A stretch of DNA of 64,000 nucleotides from RGIG3528 sp964653855 (GCA_964653855.1 CAZZFV010000001.1:62001-126000); one strand, 5' to 3'; positions 52,804 through 62,273 are shown, numbered from the stretch's first letter. Made by a program: numbers and translations. The notes: generated by a model from the sequence alone, not told the origin.

Positions 52804-54738
52804 ATGAAAATCGATGTTGCAAAAACGGCGGGCTTTTGCTTCGGCGTAAAGCGTGCGGTTGACACTGTTTTAAAAAATGCCGCCGAAGGTAAAAAAGTAT
52901 ATACATTCGGACCGATAATTCACAACGAAACTGTTGTAAACGAGTTTGAGCAAAAAGGAATCACGGTAATAGAAACCGTTGAAGATGCGTACTCGGCACC
53001 GAAAGGCACGATAATAATAAGGTCTCACGGAATTTCGAAGGCGGACAACGACTTACTTAATTCTTCAGGTCATGAAATAATCGACGCAACCTGCCCGTTT
53101 GTGAAAAAAATTCATAACATAGTTTACGAAGAATCGAAGAAAAACAAAAGAATAATCATAATCGGCGACAAAAATCATCCGGAAGTCATGGCAATTTCGG
53201 GATGGTGTGAAGGAAAGGCCACAGTTATCCAAAATCCCGAAGAGGCTCTTAAATTTGTTCCCGAAAAGGATCAAGAGTATGTTGTGGTGTCCCAAACAAC
53301 ATTTAATCAAAAGATTTTTAAAGAAACAGTTGAAATTTTAAAAAAGAACATTTATTATATATCTGTTATGAATACAATTTGTTCCGCTACCGAGGAACGT
53401 CAAAGGGAAGCGTTTGAAATGGCCCAAACGCACGATGCGATGATAGTTATCGGAAGCACAAAAAGTTCTAACACACGTAAGCTGTTTGAAATATGCAAAC
53501 GGCAATGCGCTAGTACTTACTTTATACAGAAACTTGTTGACCTGGATTTAAATCAATTTAAATCTTTCTGCTGCGTAGGTATTACTGCCGGGGCATCGAC
53601 CCCAAAAAATTTAATCACGGAGGTTCTTACTGTTATGGAAGAAAGTTTTGAACAATTAATGGAGGAGTCTTTTAAGACAGTACATACCGGTCAGGTTGTT
53701 GAAGGTACGGTTATCGGTGTAAAAGAAGACGAAATCATCTTAAACATCGGCTACAAGTCCGACGCAACCGTTTCACGCGGCGAGTACACAAACACTCCTA
53801 ACGTTGACTTAACAAAGTGTGTTAATGTCGGCGATGTTATGACCGTCAAGATCTTAAAGGTTGACGATCGCGAGGGACAGGTTCTCGCATCGTACAAGAG
53901 ACTTGCGGCAGAGCGTACAAGCAAGGTTCTCGAGGAAGCATTTAACAACAAGACCGTACTTAAGGGTAAAGTATCCGAAGTTTTAAACGGTGGCCTTATT
54001 GTTGTTATTGACGAAACAAGAATCTTTATTCCCGCATCACTTGTTTCGGATGTATATGAAAAGGATCTTTCAAAGTACAAGGATCAGGAAATCGAATTTG
54101 TTTTGACCGAGTTCAATCCCAAGAAGAGAAGAATTATCGGCGACAGAAAGCAAATCGTTGCAGCCGAGAAGGCAGCAAAGAAGCAGGAGCTTTTTGCGAG
54201 AATCAAAGTCGGCGATACCGTTGAAGGCGTTGTAAAGAACGTTACGGATTTCGGCGCATTTGTTGATATAGGCGGAGTTGACGGACTTCTTCACATTTCC
54301 GAGATGTCATGGGGCAGAATCGAAAATCCGAAGAAGATTTTCAAGCCCGGCGACAACGTAAGAGCATTCATCAAGGAAATTTCCGGTGACAAGATTGCTC
54401 TTTCGATGAAGTTCCCCGATCAGAATCCTTGGGCAAATGCCGATGAGGATTTCGCAATCGGAAACGTTATTGTCGGAAAAGTTGCAAGAATGACAGACTT
54501 CGGCGCATTCATTGAAATCGTACCCGGTGTTGACGCACTCCTTCATGTTTCTCAGATTTCCAAGAAGAGAATCGAGAAGCCTCAGGACGTACTTAAGGTA
54601 GGTCAGGAAGTTACCGCAAAGATCGTTGACTTCAATTACGACGAGAAGAAGATTTCACTCAGCATCAGAGAACTCGAAGAGGATGCCGAGAACGAAGAAG
54701 CTGAAAATGCGGAAGAGACTCCCGCAGATGCCGAATAA
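52804..54738 (+). CDS. ispH: HMB-PP reductase IspH fused to ribosomal S1-like protein
   Basis: Residues 1-280 are IspH, the last MEP enzyme, with its Fe-S cysteines in TAGFCFGVKRAV, DATCPFV and NTICSATEERQ. From about residue 290 to 620 are four S1 RNA-binding repeats: VVEGTVIGVKEDEIILNIGY, then a worn copy with VLKGKVSEVLNGGLIVVIDE, then VEGVVKNVTDFGAFVDIGG and VGKVARMTDFGAFIEIV, with an acidic end. IspH-S1 fusions are known in Clostridia. The frame is continuous without shift. Lysine codons change from mainly AAA in the IspH half to mainly AAG in the S1 half, as for a highly expressed ribosomal gene. Confidence 0.95.
   Translation: MKIDVAKTAGFCFGVKRAVDTVLKNAAEGKKVYTFGPIIHNETVVNEFEQKGITVIETVEDAYSAPKGTIIIRSHGISKADNDLLNSSGHEIIDATCPFVKKIHNIVYEESKKNKRIIIIGDKNHPEVMAISGWCEGKATVIQNPEEALKFVPEKDQEYVVVSQTTFNQKIFKETVEILKKNIYYISVMNTICSATEERQREAFEMAQTHDAMIVIGSTKSSNTRKLFEICKRQCASTYFIQKLVDLDLNQFKSFCCVGITAGASTPKNLITEVLTVMEESFEQLMEESFKTVHTGQVVEGTVIGVKEDEIILNIGYKSDATVSRGEYTNTPNVDLTKCVNVGDVMTVKILKVDDREGQVLASYKRLAAERTSKVLEEAFNNKTVLKGKVSEVLNGGLIVVIDETRIFIPASLVSDVYEKDLSKYKDQEIEFVLTEFNPKKRRIIGDRKQIVAAEKAAKKQELFARIKVGDTVEGVVKNVTDFGAFVDIGGVDGLLHISEMSWGRIENPKKIFKPGDNVRAFIKEISGDKIALSMKFPDQNPWANADEDFAIGNVIVGKVARMTDFGAFIEIVPGVDALLHVSQISKKRIEKPQDVLKVGQEVTAKIVDFNYDEKKISLSIRELEEDAENEEAENAEETPADAE
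53619..53637 (+). promoter_or_regulatory. Possible internal ribosome site and start for a free S1 protein
   Basis: GGAGG (53619-53623) precedes an in-frame ATG (53635-53637) at codon 278 of the IspH-S1 fusion, 11 bases apart. This is exactly the domain junction, where MEESFEQLMEESFKT begins. Starting there would give an S1 protein of about 367 residues. The spacing is a little long and the same bases also encode normal IspH C-terminus, so this is a hypothesis. Confidence 0.35.
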
Positions 54739-54756
54739 TTAAAACTCGATTAGATT

Positions 54757-54820
54757 CGGAGGTGCTATTCCGACTTTAGGCCCCGACAAGCGGTCATCGG
54801 AGCGCACCTCCGTTTGTTTT
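54757..54820 (+). terminator. Long-stem terminator after ispH-S1
   Basis: CGGAGGTGC (54757-54765) pairs with GCACCTCCG (54804-54812), continued inside by TCCGA (54769-54773) with TCGGA (54797-54801), then TTTGTTTT. It is a strong, extended hairpin. Confidence 0.8.
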
Positions 54821-54871
54821 ATGTTTATCACAATCCCAAGAAGGAGAGCGGATAAGTTTCGCGCTGTGGAT

Positions 54872-55645
54872 ATGGACGATTATGAATCATTTAAAAAGGA
54901 AATATTTATCCTTACCCAGATAGATCTTAATGCCTACAAAGAAAAACAGATGCGCAGACGTATCGATTCTCTTATCATGAAAAACGGCATTACGACCTAT
55001 AAGGATTATGTTGCGGCGATAAAGAAGGACAGAAATTTGTTCGAAGAGTTTGTGAATTACTTAACGATCAATGTTTCCGAGTTTTTCCGCAATCCCGAAC
55101 AGTGGGATATTTTGGAGCACGAGCTTCTTCCCGAAATTCTTGCGAAGACAAAGAGCCCCAAAATTTGGAGTGCCGCATGTTCCACGGGTGACGAGCCTTA
55201 TACGATTGTCATGATGTTGTCGAAATATCTTCCTCTTTCCCAGATAAAGGTTCTTGCGACCGATATCGACAAACAGGTTATAGAAAAAGCAAAAGCGGGA
55301 TTGTATATCGACAAAAGCTTAAGATGTGTACCGCCCGAATTTTTCAAAAAATATTTTACGCAGGTCAATGAGTACACATATAAAATTTCCGACGAAATCA
55401 AAAGATGCGTCGAATTTAAAAACGCAAATCTTTTACAGGATCCTTATCCGAAAGATTGCGACCTGATAGTTTGCAGAAATGTGCTTATTTATTTTACCGA
55501 AGAAGCAAAAATCGATATTTACAAAAAATTCAACGAAGCGTTAAAGAAAGACGGATTGCTTTTTGTGGGTTCGACGGAACAGATAATTCAGTCTTATACA
55601 CTTAATTATTCCACGGCCAAGTCGTTCTTCTACAGAAAGAAATAA
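54872..55645 (+). CDS. CheR-type protein-glutamate methyltransferase, stand-alone
   Basis: SAM-dependent methyltransferase of the CheR family, which methylates glutamates of chemoreceptors. The N-terminal helical domain has IDLNAYKEKQMRRRIDSLI and YLTINVSEFFRNPEQW; the SAM site is WSAACSTGDEPYTIVMML, with VLATDIDKQVIEKAKAGLY and DLIVCRNVLIYFTEE. The start is uncertain: ATG 54872 gives a usual N-terminus but a poor ribosome site; GTG 54866 or ATG 54821 (inside the terminator T-run) are alternatives. No receptor, CheB or CheA gene is near, so its target is unknown. Confidence 0.88.
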   Translation: MDDYESFKKEIFILTQIDLNAYKEKQMRRRIDSLIMKNGITTYKDYVAAIKKDRNLFEEFVNYLTINVSEFFRNPEQWDILEHELLPEILAKTKSPKIWSAACSTGDEPYTIVMMLSKYLPLSQIKVLATDIDKQVIEKAKAGLYIDKSLRCVPPEFFKKYFTQVNEYTYKISDEIKRCVEFKNANLLQDPYPKDCDLIVCRNVLIYFTEEAKIDIYKKFNEALKKDGLLFVGSTEQIIQSYTLNYSTAKSFFYRKK

Positions 55646-55664
55646 ACTTAAATTCGGAGGCGTG

Positions 55665-56687
55665 ATGAGTGACAAAATAATTGTTGCGGTTGACGGTATG
55701 GGCGGTGACAATGCGCCTGCAGAAATCGTTAAAGGTTGTGTTGATGCCGTAAACTCGGGATTAAACATAAAAATCAAGCTTGTCGGACTTAAAGACGAGC
55801 TTTTGACGGAATTATCAAAGTATGAATACGAAAATGACGGCATTGAAGTCGTAAATGCCGCTGAAATAATAACATGCGAAGAGTCGCCCGTTAATGCGAT
55901 CAGAAGGAAAAAAGATTCCTCGATTGTTGTGGGGCTTAAGCTTGTAAAAGAAAAGAACGCCGATGCTTTTTTGTCGGCGGGAAGTACGGGCGCGGTGCTT
56001 GTCGGAGCGCTCGCAATAGTTGGCAGAATAAAGGGCGTCGAACGTCCGCCTATAGCGACATTCTTTCCGACCGTAAAGGGAAATTCGCTTCTTGTCGATT
56101 CCGGTGCGAATGCGGAAGCAAGACCCGACCATCTTGTTCAATTTGCGAAAATGGGATCCGTTTATTTTGAAAATACTACGGGCATAAAAAATCCGCGTGT
56201 CGCAATCGTGAATATCGGACTTGAGGAAGAAAAAGGAAACCAGCTCGTAAAAGAAACATACAAGCTCTTGAAAGAATGTAAAGATATAAATTTTATAGGC
56301 AATATCGAGGCGCGCGAAATTCCGAACGGATATGCGGACGTAATTGTATGTGACGGATTTGTCGGAAATGTTATTCTAAAGCTTTATGAGGGTACGTCAA
56401 AGGCACTCATGAAGATGATAAAGGAAAGTTTTTATACGAATTTGAGATCAAAAATCGGAGCTTTGCTTGTAAAGCCCTCGTTAAAAAAGACGCTCAAAAA
56501 ACTTAAATCGGATGAATACGGAAGCGCACCGTTACTCGGACTTAACGGACTTGTTTTAAAGACACACGGCAACGCAACCGCAAAAGAAATTAAAAATTCT
56601 CTCGCTCAGGCCGTTACATTCAGCGAGCAAAAAATAAACGAGAAGATTAAAGAAAGCATTATTACAAATTCACAGGAGGAAATTTAG
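55665..56687 (+). CDS. plsX: Phosphate acyltransferase PlsX
   Basis: Makes acyl phosphate from acyl-ACP, the first step toward phosphatidic acid with PlsY. Key blocks: IIVAVDGMGGDNAPAEIVKG, SAGSTGAVLVGALAIVGR, DSGANAEARPDHLVQFAKMG and DVIVCDGFVGNVILKLYEG. I chose ATG 55665 with GGAGG four bases upstream over GTG 55662. At 340 residues it is full length. It lies two bases before acpP, whose acylated product is its substrate. Confidence 0.95.
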   Translation: MSDKIIVAVDGMGGDNAPAEIVKGCVDAVNSGLNIKIKLVGLKDELLTELSKYEYENDGIEVVNAAEIITCEESPVNAIRRKKDSSIVVGLKLVKEKNADAFLSAGSTGAVLVGALAIVGRIKGVERPPIATFFPTVKGNSLLVDSGANAEARPDHLVQFAKMGSVYFENTTGIKNPRVAIVNIGLEEEKGNQLVKETYKLLKECKDINFIGNIEAREIPNGYADVIVCDGFVGNVILKLYEGTSKALMKMIKESFYTNLRSKIGALLVKPSLKKTLKKLKSDEYGSAPLLGLNGLVLKTHGNATAKEIKNSLAQAVTFSEQKINEKIKESIITNSQEEI

Positions 56688-56688
56688 T

Positions 56689-56928
56689 ATGGAATTTGAA
56701 AAGATCAGAAAAATAATCAGCGAGGTACTCAGTATCGATGAGAGCGAAATAACCCTCGAGTCTACATTTGTTGAGGATCTTGGAGCTGATTCGCTTGATG
56801 TATTTCAAATTATCATGGGTATCGAGGATGAATTTGACATTGAAATTCCGAACGATGCTGCGGAAAAGATTGTTACCGTAAACGATGCCGTGGAAGAAAT
56901 CAAAAAAGTCGTTAAGAACGAAGACTGA
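56689..56928 (+). CDS. acpP: Acyl carrier protein AcpP
   Basis: Small acidic carrier of fatty-acyl chains. The 79 residues include the phosphopantetheine site DLGADSLDVFQIIMGIEDEF, in which the Ser of DSLD is modified. GGAGG stands before the ATG. plsX-acpP-rnc-smc-ftsY is a conserved Firmicutes order and is kept, although fabD and fabG are missing. Confidence 0.96.
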   Translation: MEFEKIRKIISEVLSIDESEITLESTFVEDLGADSLDVFQIIMGIEDEFDIEIPNDAAEKIVTVNDAVEEIKKVVKNED

Positions 56929-56958
56929 TTGAGAATTATATCGAACTTTATGCAAACG

Positions 56959-57009
56959 GACACTTTTGTCTTATGAATTTAAGTCGTAAGACTTAAGTGT
57001 CGTTTTTTT
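56959..57009 (+). terminator. Terminator after acpP
   Basis: GACACTT (56959-56965) and GTCTTA (56968-56973) pair with TAAGAC (56987-56992) and AAGTGTC (56995-57001) across a two-base bulge on each side, followed by seven T. The T-run is only about 24 bases from the rnc ATG, so rnc depends on read-through or on an unseen promoter. Confidence 0.85.
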
Positions 57010-57032
57010 AAGGCCGGAGAATTGTAAAAGAC

Positions 57033-57725
57033 ATGAACAAAAACAACGATCTGAATTCTTTTGAACAGAATATAGGATATGAATTTAAGGATATAAATTA
57101 TTTGAAGCTTGCGCTTACGCACAGCTCGTGCGCAAACGAGAGAACGGTCAACAAAACCGAATCGAACGAAAGAATCGAGTTCCTCGGAGATGCCGTTTTG
57201 GAGCTTGTTTCAAGTGAATACCTGTATAAAAACTTTCCGGATTATCCGGAAGGAAAAATGTCAACGCTCAGGTCGAGCCTTGTGTGCGAAATGTCACTCG
57301 CTCATGACGCAAAGGAAATCTCGCTTTCCGAATTTTTGGATCTCGGTGTCGGCGAAGAAAAAAACGGCGGAAGATACAGGGATTCAATCGTGTCGGACGC
57401 GTTTGAAGCGGTAATAGGCGCAATATATCTGGACGGTGGACTGGAGAATGCAAAGAAGTTTATCGATCGTTTTGTTTTAAACGATATAGAAAAAAAGGCT
57501 TTGTTCCACGACAGTAAGACAATACTTCAGGAATTTGTTCAAAATAATTTAAAGTCCGCGGTTAAATACGAAATCATATCGGAATCCGGTCCCGATCACG
57601 ACAAAACATTCGTTTCGAAGGCTTTTATCGGTCAAAAGGAAGCGGAAACCGGAACCGGTCACTCCAAAAAAGCGGCCGAACAGGATGCGGCATACAAAAC
57701 GCTTTTGAAATTAAAATTAAGTTAA
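57033..57725 (+). CDS. rnc: Ribonuclease III Rnc
   Basis: Double-strand RNA endonuclease for rRNA and mRNA processing. The catalytic signature ERIEFLGDAVLELVSSEYLY lies near residues 48-67, with a second acidic block DSIVSDAFEAVIGAIYLDGG. The C-terminal double-strand RNA-binding domain (about 155-228) has DPDHDKTFVSKA-like sequence ending GTGHSKKAAEQDAAYKTLL. Length 230 is typical. It is followed by smc at 18 bases. Confidence 0.95.
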   Translation: MNKNNDLNSFEQNIGYEFKDINYLKLALTHSSCANERTVNKTESNERIEFLGDAVLELVSSEYLYKNFPDYPEGKMSTLRSSLVCEMSLAHDAKEISLSEFLDLGVGEEKNGGRYRDSIVSDAFEAVIGAIYLDGGLENAKKFIDRFVLNDIEKKALFHDSKTILQEFVQNNLKSAVKYEIISESGPDHDKTFVSKAFIGQKEAETGTGHSKKAAEQDAAYKTLLKLKLS

Positions 57726-57743
57726 GTCAAGGATAACCACCAA

Positions 57744-60700
57744 ATGTATCTTAAATCCATAGAAATCAACGGTTTTAAATCGTTTGCAAATAAAATTGTT
57801 TTTAAATTCAATAACGGAATAACGGCGATTGTCGGACCGAACGGTTCGGGCAAAAGCAACGTTGCGGATGCCGTAAGATGGGTTCTCGGAGAACAGAGCG
57901 CAAAGCAGCTTCGGGGAACGAAAATGGAAGACGTAATTTTTGCGGGAACCCAGATGCGAAAGCCGATGGGATACGCATATGTTGCGATAACGTTTGATAA
58001 CTCCGACAGAGCACTTAACCTTGATTATTCGGAAGTAACGGTTGCGAGACGTGTTTACAGGTCCGGTGAAAGCGAATATTTAATCAACGGAAACAATTGC
58101 AGACTTCGTGACGTGCAGGAACTCTTTTTTGATACGGGAATAGGAAAAGAAGGATATTCGATAATAGGTCAGGGTCAAATCGAAAAGATATTGTCGGGAA
58201 GACCTGAAGAAAGACGCGAACTCTTTGACGAAGCCGCGGGAATAGTAAAATATAAAAAGAGAAAAGCTGCGGCCGAGAAGGAGCTCGAAGAAGAACACTT
58301 AAATCTTTCCAGAATCACCGACATACTTTCGGAAATAGAAAAACAGGTCGGACCTCTTGAAAAGCAGTCGGAGACGGCAAAAGAATATTTGCGTCTTAAG
58401 GAAAACTTAAAGAACTACGAGATTAATCTTTTCCTTTTTGATTATTATAAAAATACCGACCAGAAAAACGAGGCGGTAAAAAATAAAGACATTATTTTAA
58501 ACGATATTTCGAATGTTCAAACGGAATACGAAAATTCGAAAAACGAATACGAAAGACTTGAAAACGAGATTTCGGAATACACAAAAAAACTTGACGAGAC
58601 ACGTGAGCAAAAGAACCAAATTCTTGTTATGGCGGAAAAATGCGACGGTGAAATCCGTCTCATGGAAGAAAAGAAGAATTCCGTTCTTAAAAATAACATA
58701 GAGTATGAGCACAGAAAAGAAGTGCTCTCGTTCGACAAAGAAAACAAAAAAGCGGAAATTGAAAAGCAAAACGGTATACGTGCGGAGAAAAACGAAGAGC
58801 TTACGAAATTAAAGAGCGATCATCAAAATTCGTATGACGAAATAGACGATATTCATAAGAAAATAGACGAATACAATTCGGAAATCGAAAAGCTGAATAT
58901 AGAAATTGCCGACATAAACGAAGACGATACAAAGATTAAAACAGAAAAGCAAAAATATGAAACATTAAATGAGCAAATTTCGATCAGGAAAGCGGAGCTC
59001 ACAAAGAAGGTTTTAAATCAAAAGAACTTTGAAACGGAATACGAAACGGCGGTTGAAACATATAACCGCGAGCTTTCTGAAATCGATGAGAGAACCGAGG
59101 AATTAAAGAACGGAATCTCGTCAAGAGAATCGGAAAGTGCCTCTTTAAAAGAAAAACTTGACGAAACAAATGTTTTCCTTGAAAGATTTCAAAAGGAAAA
59201 AATAGAACTTGAGTCAAGGGTAGGAGCATTAAAAGATTTTTCCGAGCGCTACGAAGGATACGGAATAAGTGTCAAAAAGATAATGGAACAAAAGCCGAAG
59301 TATCCGGGTATAGTTGGCGTTGTAGCGGACATTATCGAAGTACAGGAAAAATATGAGACAGCTGTAGAAACGGCACTCGGCGGCAGTATACAAAATGTCG
59401 TAACACGTGACGAAGCAACCGCAAAAAGGATGATCGAATTCCTTAAAACTAACAAATTCGGACGTGCGACTTTTTTGCCTCTTAATTCGATTACCGTAAA
59501 GGAGACTCCTGAAGACAACAATATTCTTTCGTCGGAAGGCGTTATAGGATACGCAAACAAGCTCGTAAAAACATCAAAGGAATATCTCGATGTTATTAAG
59601 TACCTGATCGGACGTATTATCGTTGTAGACAATATCGACAATGCGCTTAAGCTCGCAAAACGAAACAACTACTCGCTTAGAATAGTTACGCTTGAGGGGG
59701 AGCAGCTTAATCCCGGCGGTTCGCTTTCGGGAGGTGCTTACAAAAACAATTCGAATCTCCTCGGACGTAAGCGTGAAATGGATGAAGCAGCCAAAAAGGT
59801 AAGCGTGCTTGTGGGAAGAGTAAATGCACTCACACGCGAAAAGGACGGCTTTAAGGAAAAGCGCGACAAATTAAAATCCGAAATCGCGGAAATGCAAAAC
59901 GAGCTCCAAAAGCTTACGATCAAGCAAAATACGGTTATGCTGAACCTTGAAAAGGAAAAAGAGCGTTTAAAGGAAAGCAAGGAATCTTTCTCCGTAACGG
60001 AGCTTGAAATTAAGGATTTGGACAAAAAAATCTCCGAAAACAACGATAGCAAGGATTTACTTGACACAAAGTTATCGGAGAACAAGGATAAAAAAACGAA
60101 GATAAACGATGAAATCGACAAGTTTAACCATAAGCTCGAAGAAGAACGGGTTCTCGAAAGATATTCAAACGAAAAGAACGCATCGTTGCGTGTGGAGCAG
60201 GCGGGAATCATGCAGTCGATATCGTTTATCGATGAAACCGTCGAAAGACTTAAGGGTGAAATCGAAAAAATAGATTCGGATACGGAAGAGCTTTCCCAAA
60301 ACATGGAAGAAGCCGCAAAAACGCTTAAAGAAATCGAAAACGACATTTTGACCGCACATCAAAATATCGCAAAGTGGAAAAACGATATTTCGGACTTTGA
60401 CGCGCTTATTTCCGAAACGGAAGACAAAAAAGCCTCTGTTTCAAAGGGACACAAGGACATTTTTGCTCTTCACGAGGAATTATCCAAAAAACTTGCCGCA
60501 CTCGAAAAGGATTCGTTCCGTATCGACCAGCAGATATCGAGAGTTTCGGAAGCCATCGACGAACAATGCTCTTATATGTGGAGCGAGTATGAGATAACGG
60601 TTGATGCGGCTCTCGAAAAGAAGGACGAAAGTCTCGGAAATTACAATGCCGTGAAGCGCGGTGTTTCCGAAATAAAATCGGGAATCAAGGCGCTCGGTGA

Positions 60701-61304
60701 CGTAAACGTTAACGCAATCGAGCAATATAAGGAAATTTCGGAGAGATATACACTTTATTCAACACAAAAAGAGGATATCGTCGCTGCGGAAGAAAAGCTT
60801 AAGAATATTATCGTCGATCTCGAAAATGAAATGAGAAAGCAGTTCGAAGAAAAGTTTTCGCTTATCAAGGAGGGCTTTGACAGGGTATTTAAGGAAATGT
60901 TCGGGGGCGGACAAGGTACGCTCGAACTTTCGCCCGATGAGGATGTGCTTACGACGGGAATTATCATAAATGCGCAGCCGCCGGGGAAAAAGCTTCAAAA
61001 CATGATGATGCTTTCGGGCGGAGAAAAGGCGCTTACGGCAATTGCGCTTTTGTTTGCGATACAGTCCTTAAAGCCTTCGCCTTTCTGTCTTCTTGACGAA
61101 ATAGAGGCGGCGCTTGACGACAGCAACGTCGGAAGATTCGCAAAGTATCTTCATAAGCTTACCGCCAATACGCAATTTATTGTCATTACGCACAGAAGAG
61201 GCACAATGGCGCAGGCGGATGCGCTTTACGGAATTACAATGCAGGAAAAGGGAGTTTCCGCGCTTGTTTCCGTGAGCCTTATCGAAAATTCACTTTCAAA
61301 CTAG
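57744..61304 (+). CDS. smc: Chromosome condensation ATPase Smc
   Basis: Core of the Smc-ScpAB complex that organises and segregates chromosomes. Walker A is VGPNGSGKSNVADAVRWVLG (about residues 31-50). A first coiled coil runs to about 505, a hinge of about 130 residues follows (YPGIVGVVADIIEV, GRATFLPLNSI, NPGGSLSGGAYKNNS), then the returning coil, and the C-terminal head has LSGGEKALTAIALLFAIQS and Walker B PFCLLDEIEAALDDSN. Length 1186 equals the B. subtilis protein. scpA and scpB are not in the window. Confidence 0.96.
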   Translation: MYLKSIEINGFKSFANKIVFKFNNGITAIVGPNGSGKSNVADAVRWVLGEQSAKQLRGTKMEDVIFAGTQMRKPMGYAYVAITFDNSDRALNLDYSEVTVARRVYRSGESEYLINGNNCRLRDVQELFFDTGIGKEGYSIIGQGQIEKILSGRPEERRELFDEAAGIVKYKKRKAAAEKELEEEHLNLSRITDILSEIEKQVGPLEKQSETAKEYLRLKENLKNYEINLFLFDYYKNTDQKNEAVKNKDIILNDISNVQTEYENSKNEYERLENEISEYTKKLDETREQKNQILVMAEKCDGEIRLMEEKKNSVLKNNIEYEHRKEVLSFDKENKKAEIEKQNGIRAEKNEELTKLKSDHQNSYDEIDDIHKKIDEYNSEIEKLNIEIADINEDDTKIKTEKQKYETLNEQISIRKAELTKKVLNQKNFETEYETAVETYNRELSEIDERTEELKNGISSRESESASLKEKLDETNVFLERFQKEKIELESRVGALKDFSERYEGYGISVKKIMEQKPKYPGIVGVVADIIEVQEKYETAVETALGGSIQNVVTRDEATAKRMIEFLKTNKFGRATFLPLNSITVKETPEDNNILSSEGVIGYANKLVKTSKEYLDVIKYLIGRIIVVDNIDNALKLAKRNNYSLRIVTLEGEQLNPGGSLSGGAYKNNSNLLGRKREMDEAAKKVSVLVGRVNALTREKDGFKEKRDKLKSEIAEMQNELQKLTIKQNTVMLNLEKEKERLKESKESFSVTELEIKDLDKKISENNDSKDLLDTKLSENKDKKTKINDEIDKFNHKLEEERVLERYSNEKNASLRVEQAGIMQSISFIDETVERLKGEIEKIDSDTEELSQNMEEAAKTLKEIENDILTAHQNIAKWKNDISDFDALISETEDKKASVSKGHKDIFALHEELSKKLAALEKDSFRIDQQISRVSEAIDEQCSYMWSEYEITVDAALEKKDESLGNYNAVKRGVSEIKSGIKALGDVNVNAIEQYKEISERYTLYSTQKEDIVAAEEKLKNIIVDLENEMRKQFEEKFSLIKEGFDRVFKEMFGGGQGTLELSPDEDVLTTGIIINAQPPGKKLQNMMMLSGGEKALTAIALLFAIQSLKPSPFCLLDEIEAALDDSNVGRFAKYLHKLTANTQFIVITHRRGTMAQADALYGITMQEKGVSALVSVSLIENSLSN

Positions 61305-61311
61305 GAGCAAC

Positions 61312-62175
61312 ATGGGAATATTCAGAAGACTTGCCGCTTTTTTTACGGGAGCGGAAATAATAGACGACAATTTTTACGAAGAGATAGAGGAAACGCTTGT
61401 TATGGCGGATGTGGGCGTAAATACGACAGAAAAAATCGTTGAAGCGCTCAAGAAAAAGGTAAAGGAAAAAAAGATTTATAAGCCGGCCGAATGCAAGCAA
61501 TTGCTCATCGATTCGATAAAAGAACAAATGCATGTGCCGGCCGACGCATACGATTTTGAAAACGGTCCTACGGTCATAATGATGATCGGAGTGAACGGTG
61601 TCGGAAAAACGTCCGCCGTCGGAAAGCTTGCCTATATGCTTAAAAAATCAGGGAAAAATGTTCTTATTTGCGCCGCGGACACATTCCGTGCGGCAGCAAT
61701 CGAACAGCTTTCGGAGTGGGGAAGACGCGCCGACGTTCCCGTAATAAAAGAACACGAAAATGCGGATCCCGCTGCTGTTGTGTTTGATGCTTTAAATGCG
61801 GCAAAGGCAAGAAATACGGATATTTTGATTGTGGATACCGCGGGACGTTTGCAAAATAAAAAGAATTTGATGGACGAACTCGGAAAAATCGACAGAATAA
61901 TAAAACGTGAATATCCTGAGGCAAAAAGAGAAACATTTGTCGTTCTTGACGGTACGACGGGGCAAAACGCGCTTGTCCAGGCGCGTGAGTTTAACGAGGT
62001 TGCGCCCGTTACCGGTATTATAATCACGAAGCTTGAAGGTACGGCAAAAGGCGGAATCGCGATTGCCGTCCAGTCGGAATTGTCGGTGCCGATAAAGTAT
62101 ATCGGTGTGGGTGAAGACATTAAGAGTCTCATAAAATTTGATCCGGAAAGCTACGTCGACGGATTGTTTTCGTAA
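61312..62175 (+). CDS. ftsY: Signal recognition particle receptor FtsY
   Basis: GTPase that docks ribosome-SRP complexes at the membrane. Only the NG domains are present in 287 residues: an N domain helical bundle (EEIEETLVMADVGVNTTEKI), then G1 GVNGVGKTSAVGKLAYML, G3 DTAGRLQNKKNLMDEL, and G4 TKLEGTAKGGIA. The long acidic A domain of enteric FtsY is missing, as in other Firmicutes; the amphipathic start GIFRRLAAFF can bind membrane. Confidence 0.95.
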   Translation: MGIFRRLAAFFTGAEIIDDNFYEEIEETLVMADVGVNTTEKIVEALKKKVKEKKIYKPAECKQLLIDSIKEQMHVPADAYDFENGPTVIMMIGVNGVGKTSAVGKLAYMLKKSGKNVLICAADTFRAAAIEQLSEWGRRADVPVIKEHENADPAAVVFDALNAAKARNTDILIVDTAGRLQNKKNLMDELGKIDRIIKREYPEAKRETFVVLDGTTGQNALVQAREFNEVAPVTGIIITKLEGTAKGGIAIAVQSELSVPIKYIGVGEDIKSLIKFDPESYVDGLFS

Positions 62176-62213
62176 AAGAACAAAGAATCGGAATTTTTTT
62201 GACGATTCACATA

Positions 62214-62232
62214 TTTGTGCATAATGCACAAA
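62214..62232. promoter_or_regulatory. Perfect dyad upstream of recA
   Basis: TTTGTGCAT (62214-62222) and ATGCACAAA (62224-62232) are exact reverse complements around one central A. It lies in the 185-base gap before recA. TTGACG (62199-62204) and CATAAT (62220-62225), with a short 15-base spacer, could make a weak promoter that the dyad overlaps. No canonical Firmicutes LexA box was found in this gap. Regulator unknown. Confidence 0.5.
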
Positions 62233-62273
62233 ATACATGCCCGTTTTTTTACACATCGAAAGTGTTATTGTTC

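Noticed and set aside
52804..54738. IspH-S1 as an assembly artefact or frameshift
   Set aside because: The frame is continuous, both halves are complete, and such fusions are known in Clostridia.
59738..60346. 202-residue serine-rich minus-strand frame
   Set aside because: It is the antisense of the Smc coiled coil, in which Glu and Lys codons read as Ser and Phe.
62185..62208. Terminator between ftsY and recA
   Set aside because: GAATCG/CGATTC forms only a six-base stem and the T-run lies in the loop, not after the stem.
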